Shown here piece by piece: positions 56,271 through 64,000 of a stretch of DNA of 64,000 nucleotides (positions within the stretch are counted from its first letter, which is position 1; the number at the start of each line of letters is the position of its first letter). Source of the DNA: Elymus sibiricus (lineage: Eukaryota > Streptophyta > Magnoliopsida > Poales > Poaceae). The stretch lies in NCBI GenBank assembly GCA_039707655.1, contig CM077663.1, forward strand, positions 432,777,830 to 432,841,829. Reading direction: 5' to 3'. The notes under the pieces are model-generated. The model was not told the origin of the DNA and did not search any database. It saw only the letters and a list, made by a program, of their open reading frames with translations. The position numbers were made by a program, and so were the translations under genes.

Positions 56271-57586
56271 CTACTGAAGAATTTCAAAGTTGATTTGGAC
56301 CAGCTCTCCTTGCCGAGAAAGTTCGATTTTGACATCATCCCCTACCGCAAGATATGATTTAGATTTGAACCTTGACCATCCTTTAGCATCAATCATCATG
56401 CGACCATCCTTTGTACTTACGGTATATTGAGCAGGTTCATTCACACCAAGGCTGCGCATGGTAAGAGAAACTTGGCCGCGGTCGCCCGGATTGTTGAACG
56501 ACTCCCTCGTTGCTCTAGGAGTTCTCTGTTTGCAAACAAGAAGACATACCCAAACAGTTAGATCAACACAGTGAATCATGTGAAACAACATGGAAAGAAA
56601 AAAGGACGAAGCACTTGGGCGGCCAATGCTTACCAAGAAGGTGGACATGTCGGTTTTTGTAAGGACTTTGGTATATGAAGTGCGAACTGCAGCCCAGTCT
56701 GTTGCCGGTGCAACTGCTCGTTCGGTTGCCGCTGCACGGGCCGGAGCAGATGCAAGTGCAAGTGTTGGTGCAGGTGCCGAAGCCGCTGCTGCTGCCGGAG
56801 ATGGTGCTCCTTGTAGAGCTGGTGCCGGTGTCGGAGCAGGTGCCGGTGTCGATGCCCGATCCTCCGGTAGATCAGACTGATCCGCTGACGCGGTCGGTGC
56901 CCAATCCTCAGCTGGATCAGACCGAGCTGCTGCCGCTGTCAGTGCTAGAGCAACTGCCGGTGCTCGATCCGTTGCTGAAGGTGGTACCGATGTGCGAGAC
57001 AGCGGCGATCGTGTCTGGTCTACTATGATCAGCTTTCTAACTTGACTAGGATCCATGACCATGATCCAGTTTTTTTCTTCATTTCTTTTAAACGCGAGAA
57101 GGACTAAATGTGGCATTTTTGTTAAACCAAACTGCAGTTCATCATAGGGATTCAGCTTGTACTCAGACAACAGACTGGTCCAATTTTTTCCAGTAATATA
57201 AGTGATGGACAGTGCCTTCGTTACTGACACGACATAAGAAGTGAAACCTGCAAAAATAGCCATCGTAGAGCAAACCAAACGGTTTATTCTGTGATGAATC
57301 TCACATGGCAAAACCTGCATCATAAAATTGCAGGAAAAGAAAGAAAACATGACATTAAATCAATAAGATTTAGACAGTAAATCAATAAGATTTACTTGAT
57401 GTGACACGAGTGAATCCTTACCAGGAAATCACTATGTTGAAGTACTAAACAGAAGATTGATCGTCCAACTACGGGTGGCATGAAGGGGCCCCGCCTACTC
57501 CCACAAGCAGGACAGTCCAAAGGTCGTGACAAATCGTATGGACCAAACATCCATGGGACTGGAAATCCTGGTGGGTGCGATAAACC
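56271..57586 (-). CDS. Gene B, B3-like family paralogue of gene A (5' end uncertain)
   Basis: Minus-strand exons 57586-57422, 57314-56634 and 56525-56271 join in phase 0 with GT-AG borders. Exon 1 has a CPACGSRRGPF zinc-like motif, matching CPKCEHPTGF in gene A. Exon 2 carries SYVVSVTKALSITYITGKNW and YKLNPYDELQF, aligning with gene A exon 3, and then a long Ala/Pro/Ser-rich linker absent from gene A. Exon 3 has GRMMIDAKGWSRFKSKSYLA followed by VGDDVKIEL, a convincing B3 C-terminal pattern. No stop interrupts the reading, so it may be functional. The first exon with the natural ATG was not identified; the M inside PWMFGPYDL is a fallback. A role as a DNA-binding regulator is inferred from the fold only. 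Confidence 0.6.
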
Positions 57587-57855
57587 CTGCAATGCATACA
57601 GATATTGGAGTGTAACCATAATTGATAAACCGTCCTCACAAAAAAGATGATCTGGATACTTCAAAATATACAGACTGAATTGAGTGGACAGACATTAACA
57701 TAGACCGTTCTCAGGACTGACCACACACCAAAAGCGGCAGTACTAATAAACAATACAGGGTTCACAAACACAAATCAAGTACTGAACAATAGTACTTACT
57801 ACAGACAAGCAAAGTTGCACTAATTAAACTCTGCAGACTATTTCTTGCCACCGAC

Positions 57856-58950
57856 CTACGGGATGAACCCCGCATAACTGACTAGGCCATGGACTTCGTG
57901 AGAGATGTCTACATGCACCATCACCATCTCGTCAACCTTGGAGAACCTAACAGAGTGGTCTTTCCACTCATAAACATGATGATGAAGACAGGCCGCATCA
58001 GATTTGTTGGGAAGCTTTACAAGAACCACACCCTTCGTAATCGAAGGCACAGCCAAGAAATTGTTGTGGTCAAGTACAGCCTCGAGAACACGCCTGACAA
58101 CAATGCTACAAGAAAACACTAGTTCAGGACACGTGGCGACAAGGACACAGCAGCTGGATAGTTTAGCAGTAGAACTCATGCCCAGGTCTTCCAGTTCACA
58201 CGACATGACTTTGAGAACTTCATCTCCACCGCGGACCTGGTTCTAATTCAAACAGAAACCATATTTTATTACTACCTCCATTCAGAAATATAAGATGATT
58301 TTCGATAGTATACTCCATATATGACTACATATACGCACAGAAATGAGTGAATAAAGACACTAGAACATGTCTTCAAAGGCATGAGAGCAGAGGGATTACT
58401 TGCAATATCCATAACACAAGTTACTGAGGCAAATATACCCTCTTCAAAGGTAGCATTGATGTTCATAAAGTACTCCCTCCGTCCCAAAATTCTTGTCTTA
58501 GATTTGTCTAGATACGGATGTATCAAGTCACAGATACATCCGTATCTAGACAAATCTAAGACAAGAAATTTGGGACAGAGGGAGTAGTTGAAAGTAATCT
58601 ATAAGAAATCAGTGTCAACCTCTCGCATGTTTTGGTCAAAAGAGGAATTTAGAACCGTCATTTGGCACACTAAAATCACATGCAAGATCACCCAGAAAGT
58701 TGTACTACCAGTACTAGTACTGCGTGTTAGATGAAAAAACACGATCAAGATCGAGAAAAAGATCGTCAACAAGAGACATTACCTAGACTTGCTTAATGAG
58801 GGATCCCGGAGAGGGGCGCTTGGACAGGGCGATGGCTTTGAGCTTGTCTGCGGTAGTCTCGGCGGGGTGCTTGCACTTCTTCGTACCATGAGCCTCGACG
58901 GTTTTGGCCAGAGCCATAGACATCACGTCGGCCGGTGCTCCAGCGTCCAT
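57856..58950 (-). CDS. Gene C, two-exon gene of unknown function
   Basis: Exon 1 (58950 to 58789) starts MDAGAPADVMSMALAKTVEA and ends SLIKQ. Exon 2 (58242-57856) starts NQVRGGDEVLKVMSCELEDL and ends YAGFIP with TAG. Together they give about 180 codons. The donor used here is the GT at 58788. A better donor six bases later would include an in-frame TAG, so the gene may be damaged or the border misread. I recognise no domain. The 5' region resembles that of gene A. It lies about 270 bases upstream of gene B on the same strand, and the two could be parts of one transcription unit. The intron holds two MITE sequences. Confidence 0.45.
58270..58370. repeat. Half of a Stowaway-like MITE
   Basis: CCTCCATTCAGAAATATAAG followed by ATGACTACATA and AAATGAGTGAA, the order of common Triticeae Stowaway MITEs. 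The second inverted half is missing. Confidence 0.6.
58473..58584. mobile_element. Stowaway MITE
   Basis: 112 bases, an almost perfect inverted repeat beginning CTCCCTCCGTCCCAAAATTC and ending in its inverse (GGGACAGAGGGAG), flanked by TA on both sides (58471-58472 and 58585-58586). It lies in the gene C intron. The centre has ATACATCCGTATCTAGACAA arms that can fold into one long hairpin. Confidence 0.95.
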
Positions 58951-59904
58951 CCAAGAGAGGAAGCTGAGAGAGAAGAGTGAAAGGAGGAACGAGATGAGGG
59001 ACAAGCGAAGCGAGTGGGGGTTTTCTTCAAGAGAGGAAGCTGAGAGAGAAGAGTGAAATGATGGTTGCTTCGTCCGTCCAACTTACTGCTGAAAAGGAGG
59101 GGGGTTTGTGATTTGACGGCTCATTGGGCATTACTGCGGCGCTTCGATCGGGGTAGTCTACCGTCACTCTACTACGGAGTAATTTAGTGCATGGCTGGTG
59201 GACCCAGGTGCTGGCTGTCCCACACGTCGGCGAAAGTGAGTAATTTAGTGCATGGCTGGAGGAGGATCCGCACGGTAGAGCGTGTCCACTATTTTTCTGA
59301 AGAAAAAATGATTACAGCAAGCGTTTCCACTCTTACGACGGAGGAGTGCCAAACACGGCAGCCACTTGAACATACACAGTGATCCTACTACTAGGCATGT
59401 GCAGTGGTTCATACGTCAGTACTACATAATCTTGTTGCTAGTGTAGTAAGATATGACGATAACAAATGATGTTGTGCGCATGTCAACTATATGTAACATA
59501 GTACCGCTTTTTCGACTGTCCGGTCGAGAATGAATGGTGAGATCAATGTTAACAGAACTAGGTCTACAGCGCACGGAGAGTATGGTGCTACAGCACTCCA
59601 CGAAACATGAACCATATGAAGCACGAATAGTGTTAGGCAGGGTGTATGAAGGGTGCACGGGATGGGAGCAAAAGTTCCCTTCTGGACCCACTTTTGGGTG
59701 TTTGGCAGAGTGCATGAAGGGTGCATGAGTCCACACTAGTAGGTTAAAAAACAACTATATTGAGATGAGAATGCAACCAAACACACCCACACGCTTTGTG
59801 CTACAGTGACTGATCTGCACCGTCTGAGTTTGATCCAACGGTCATGTTGCGCCGAGACATGGACATGCCCATGCAGAGGGCGCCTAAACACCACCGAAGT
59901 CCCT
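58951..59904. other. Upstream region of gene C and spacer
   Basis: 59060-59220 is the duplicate of the gene A upstream region. The remainder shows no gene. Two short GAGAGAGGAAGCTGAGAGAG direct repeats occur at 58959 and 59030. Confidence 0.5.
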
Positions 59905-60160
59905 CTACTTCTCGAGGCGCACGACATTGGTGATGCAGGGTGCAACCGCCCGCAGAGCCCGCTCCCGGACGACGGGAGCCAGCTCGTCAAAGACGGCGTC
60001 CAATGGCACGAATGGATTCCGGTGACGGAGCCCTGAAAGGATTCGCCCGGCAACGGCGACGGCAGCCCGCACCCCCTCCTTGTCCAGCTCAGCCCCCACC
60101 ATCGCGCAGAGACGGCTCAGCTCCTCGGAGATATAGGTGAAGAAGGAGACCAGGTCAGGA
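59905..60160 (-). pseudogene. Unidentified ORF truncated by copia C
   Basis: An open minus-strand frame runs from the copia C border to a TAG at 59907-59905. It encodes SFFTYISEELSRLCAMVGAE, then GVRAAVAVAGRILSGLRH and FDELAPVVRERALRAVAP. Base composition is GC-rich and gene-like with no frame damage. The N-terminal part would lie beyond copia C, outside the window. The methionine at 60102 is internal. I do not recognise the family; the helical, Ala/Arg/Val-rich pattern is not diagnostic. Confidence 0.45.
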
Positions 60161-61301
60161 TGTTGGAAATATGCCCTAGAGGCAATAATAAATTGGTTAT
60201 TATTATATTTCCTTGTTCATGATAATCGTTTATTATCCATGCTATAATTGTATTGATTGGAAACTCAAATACATGTGTGGGTACATAGACAACACTGTGT
60301 CCCTAGTATGCCTCTAGTTGACTAGCTCGTTGATCAAAGATGGTTAAGGTTTCCTAGCCATTAACATGAGATGTCATTTGATAACGGGATCACATCATTA
60401 GGAGAATGATGTGATGGACAAGACCCAAACTGTAAACGTAGCATTTGATCGTGTCAGTTTATTGCTATTGTTTTCTGCATGTCAAGTATCTGTTCCTTTG
60501 ACCATGAGATCATGCAACTCACTGACACCGGAGGAATACCTTGTGTGTATCAAACGTCGCAACGTAACTGGGTGACTATAAAGGTGCTCTACAGGTATCT
60601 CCGAGGGTGTCTGTTGGGTTGGCATGGATCAAGACTGGGATTTGTTACTCCGTGTGACGGAGAGGTATCTCAGGGCCCACTTGGTAATACAACATCACAT
60701 TGAGCCTTGCAAGCAAAGTGACTAAAGAGTTAGCCACAGGATCTTGTATTACGGAACGAGTAAAGAGACTTGCCGGTAACGAGATTGAACTAGGTATACA
60801 GATACCGACGATCGAATCTCGGGCAAGTAACATACCGAAGAACAAAGGGAATAGCATACGGGATTAACTGAATCCTTGACATAGAGGTTCGACCGATAAA
60901 AGATCTTCGTAGAATATGTAGGAGCCAATATGGGCATCCAGGTCCCGCTATTGGTTATTGACCGTAGAGGTGTCTCGGTCATGTCTACATAGTTCTCGAA
61001 CCCGCAGGGTCTACACACTTAACGTTTGGTGACGATATAAGTATAGTTGAGTTATTTTGTTGGTGACCGAAGGTTGTTCGGAGTCCCGGATAAGATCCCG
61101 GACATGACGAGGATCTCCGGAATAGTCCGGAGGTAAAGATTAATATATGTGATAATAGTGTTTTGATCTCTGAAAGAGTTCCGGAGTTCACCGGAATGGG
61201 TTCCGGATGTTTACCGAAGTGTTCGGGTGCAGCAACACTTTATATGGGCCAAAGGGATAAAGCCCACGAGGTATTGGAAAGTGCAAAAGTAGTTTTGCTG
61301 C

Positions 61302-61410
61302 CGCGTAAGCGGTACTACCGCTTGGTGAAGCGGTACTACCGCTTGTGTGAAGCGGTACTACCGCCCAAGCGGTACTACCGCTTGTGTGAAGCGGTACTAC
61401 CGCTTGTGTG
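61302..61410. repeat. Near-palindromic tandem repeats in copia C LTR
   Basis: Five AGCGGTACTACCGCTT units, regularly spaced by GTGTGA or similar. The degenerate GGCAGTACTGCC unit seen in the other LTRs is missing here. Confidence 0.85.
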
Positions 61411-61534
61411 CGGCTGTGCACGGTTCGGCAGGGATCCGAGTTGGACTCTTTCCCTGCGGGCCAAACCGACCTTGTGCGGGCAAAACCGACCTGGAGGAGG
61501 CTTTTACTCCAAGTTTAGACCCCAAGGCTCAACA

Positions 61535-61543
61535 TATAAATAG
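61535..61543 (+). promoter_or_regulatory. TATA box of copia C 5' LTR
   Basis: TATAAATAG, followed by GAGGGGCAGGGCTAGCAC; conserved among the LTRs of this subtype. Confidence 0.7.
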
Positions 61544-62000
61544 AGGGGCAGGGCTAGCACACGGGACACATCAAGATTTCCCCAAGCCGTGTGCGGCAAC
61601 CCTAACCCTCTAGTTCCTCCGTCATAATCTCCGTAGTGCTTGGCGAAGCCCTGCAGAGATTGTTCCTCACCACCATCACCACGCCGTCGTGCTGCTGGAA
61701 CTCAACCACTACTTCACCATCGCTCGCTGGATCGAGGAGGTGAAGGCGTCATCAAGCCGTACGTGTGTTGAACGCGGAGGTGCCGTCCGTTCGGCGCTAG
61801 TTCGTGATCGGATCGAGGGACGACTTGCGATTTGGATCGCGGAGACGTTCGACTACATCAACCGCGTTTCTTAAACGCTTCCGCTTAGCGATCTACAAGG
61901 GTATGTAGATTCACTCTCCCTCTCGTAGATGCTCATCACCATGGATAGATCTTGTGTGTGCGTAGGAAAATTTTTGTTTCCCATGCAACGTTCCCCAACA

Positions 62001-62016
62001 GTGGCATCATGAGCCA
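62001..62016 (+). promoter_or_regulatory. Primer binding site of copia C
   Basis: GTGGCATCATGAGCCA after the LTR, with one extra base relative to copia A. Confidence 0.7.
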
Positions 62017-63280
62017 GGTCTATGCGTAGATGAGATCTCGAGTAGAACACAAACGAGTTGTGGGCGTGGGTGTATACATATTGCTTGTCGTTACTAGTTG
62101 ATATTTGATTCGGCGGTACTGTGAGATGAAGCGGCCCGGACCGACATTACGCGTACACTTACGCGAGACAGGTTCCTTCAACTGACATGTAACTTCGTTG
62201 CATAAAGATGGCTAGCGGGTGTCTGTCTCTCTCACTTTAGTTGAATCGATTTCAATGAAGAGGGTTCTTTTAGAAGATCAAAAAGCAATCACTACACCAC
62301 GTTGTGGTTTTGCGTAGGTAAGAACGGTTCTTGCAAACCCGTAGCAGCCACGTAAAATTTGCAACAACAATTAGAGGACGTCTAACTTGTTTTTGCAGGG
62401 TATGTTGTGATGTGATATGGCCAATTACATGATGAGATATATGTGATGTATGAGATGATCATGTGTTGTATAGAATATCACGACTTGCATGTCGATGAGT
62501 ACGGCAACTGGCAGGAGCCATAGAGTTGTCTTTAATTATTGTATGACCTGCGTGTCAATCATTAAGCGCTATGTAATGCTTTACTTTATCGCTAAACGTT
62601 AGCAATAGTCGTGGAAGCAACAGTCGGCGCGACAACCTTATGGCGACACGTTGATGGAGATCAAGATGATGGAGATCATGGTGTCATGCCGGTGACGATG
62701 GAGATCATGCCGGTGCTTTGGAGATGGAGATCAAAAGCACAAGTTCATGGCCATATCATGTCACTTATGATTTGCATGTGATGTTAATCCTTTTATGCAT
62801 CTTATTTTGCTTAGGACGACGGTAGCATTATAAGGTGATCCCTCACTTAAATTTCAAGATAAATTGTGTTCTCCCCGAGTGTGCACCGTTGCGAAAGTTC
62901 GTCGTTTCGAGACACGCCGTGATGATCGGGTGTGATAGACTCCACGTTCACATACAACGGGTGCAAGCCATGTTGCACACGCGGAACACTCGGGTTAAAC
63001 TTGACGAGCCTAGCATGTACAGACATGGCCTCGGAACACAAGAGACCGAAAGGTCGAACATGAGTCATATAGTAGATATGATCAACATGAAGATGTTCAC
63101 CATTGAAACCACCTCGACTCACGTGATGATCAGACTTGAGTTGGTGGATTTGGATCATGTTACACTCGAATGACCGGAGGGATGTCAATTTGAGTGGGAG
63201 TTTTTAAGTAATATGATTAATTAAACTCATTATCTTGAACAATAGTCTAAGTTGTCTTTGCTATATTTATGTTGTAGATC
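62017..63280 (+). other. Leader of copia C
   Basis: 1.26 kb collinear with the leader of copia A; no coding content. Confidence 0.8.
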
Positions 63281-64000
63281 ATGGCTCGCGCAGTAGCACC
63301 CTTGAATTTTAATGCGTTCCTAGAGAAAGCTAAGTTGAAAGATGATGGAAGTAACTTTGTGGACTGGGCCCGTAATCTAAGGATTATCCTTACGGCTTCC
63401 CAGAAGGCTTATGTCCTTGATGCACCGCTTGGTGATCCACCCGCTCCAGTTGAGTCTCTAGACGTTGTGAACGCCTGGCAGGCTCGTTCTGATGATTACT
63501 CAATAGTTCAATGTGCAATGTTGTATGGCTTAGAACCGGGACTTCAAAGACGTTTTGAACGTCATGGAGCATATGAGATGTTCCAGGAGTTGAAGTTTAT
63601 CTTTCAGAAGAATGCCCGGATCGAGAGATATGAGATCTCCGATAAGTTCTATACTTGCAAGATGGAGGAGAACGGGTCTATCAGTGATCACGTGCTCAGA
63701 ATGTCTGGGTACTCCACCCGTCTGGCTGAATTGGGGATGCCCCTTCCGCCAGAGGCTATCACTGACAGAGTTCTTCAATCATTGCCACCTAGCTACAAGA
63801 GCTTCGTGTTGAACTATAACATGCACGGATGAACAAGTCAGTCGCCGAGCTGTTTGCGATGCTGAAAGCCGCTGAGTCTGAAATTCAGAAGGAGCATCAA
63901 GTGTTGATGGTCAATAAAACCACTAGTTTCAAGAAAAATGGCAAGGGTAAGAAGGGTAAATCTAAGAAGGGTGGCAAAGCAGTTGCTGCTCCTGTGAAGA
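63281..64000 (+). pseudogene. Copia C gag (frameshifted, continues past window)
   Basis: Starts MARAVAPLNFNAFLEKAK, the same start as copia A gag, with only a handful of residue differences over 183 codons. A one-base loss at about 63827 ends the frame at MHG. The following sequence, read one frame over, continues as MNKSVAELFAML and the lysine-rich KKNGKGKKGKSKK segment to the window edge. The zinc knuckle and the rest of the polyprotein lie outside. Gag would form the particle shell; this copy can make only a C-terminally truncated form. Confidence 0.92.

Larger units (their letters stand above)
60161..62000 (+). repeat. Copia C 5' LTR
   Basis: 1840 bases, TGTTGGAAATATGCCC to CCCCAACA, with a hairpin array at 61302-61410 and a TATA box at 61535-61543. 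Confidence 0.95.
60161..64000 (+). mobile_element. Copia C, Angela/WIS-type LTR retrotransposon (right part outside window)
   Basis: 5' LTR 60161-62000, primer binding site, leader and gag follow in order on the plus strand. The bases before the LTR (60156-60160, CAGGA) should be one target-site copy. The LTR and gag are of the same subtype as copia A. Confidence 0.94.

Noticed and set aside
56590..57028. Plus-strand ORFs opposite gene B
   Set aside because: They are antisense to the Ala/Pro-rich linker, whose base composition opens all frames.

Overview
The window is nuclear DNA from a Triticeae grass (wheat, Aegilops or a close relative). The evidence is the mix of families: Ty1/copia elements of the Angela/WIS/BARE type with LTRs of about 1.8 kb, grass CACTA elements, Stowaway MITEs, and host exons split by nested insertions. 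No complete, undisturbed gene of the usual kind is present. What remains is a few eroded host genes, a block of mitochondrial DNA and several layers of transposons.

Layout, left to right. 1-8453: a minus-strand copia element (copia A) whose 3' LTR runs off the left edge. 8454 to about 25330: mitochondrial-type DNA in the nucleus. It carries nad1 exons b and c with their group II intron, an rps13 3' fragment, trnfM and trnN. It is interrupted by a 3.8-kb CACTA element (10129-13947, TSD TAA) holding a broken copy of a B3-like gene. 25423-28540: 5' exons of a callose synthase gene on the minus strand, broken by a stop codon and a retroposon. 28541 to about 31970: one CACTA end followed by tandem arrays and a dispersed duplication. 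31972-55016: a B3-like gene (gene A) split inside an exon by a 21.6-kb plus-strand copia element (copia B, TSD CATAT). Copia B itself contains a solo LTR (TSD TATAG) and an 11.2-kb CACTA element (38809-50018, TSD GAA). 55017-59904: a Helitron-like tail duplication, a better preserved paralogue (gene B), an unknown two-exon gene (gene C) and MITEs. 59905-60160: an ORF cut off by a third copia element (copia C), which continues past the right edge.

The large CACTA element is nearly autonomous. It has a TNP2-type transposase gene with one in-frame stop and one frameshift. It also has an apparently intact three-exon gene that joins a Transposase_24-like region to a Ulp1-like domain lacking the catalytic cysteine, and a small ORF with an RNase H1-type hybrid-binding domain and a C-terminal membrane helix. 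A two-hairpin sequence module recurs upstream of both main genes of this element and upstream of the captured gene in the other CACTA element; it is the most interesting unexplained structure I found. Gene A, gene B and the gene copy inside the small CACTA element align in exon order and intron phase. They therefore belong to one family, which this transposon has captured.

Coordinates of splice sites, TSDs and domains were read by eye. Family names rest on recognised motifs and not on database searches.
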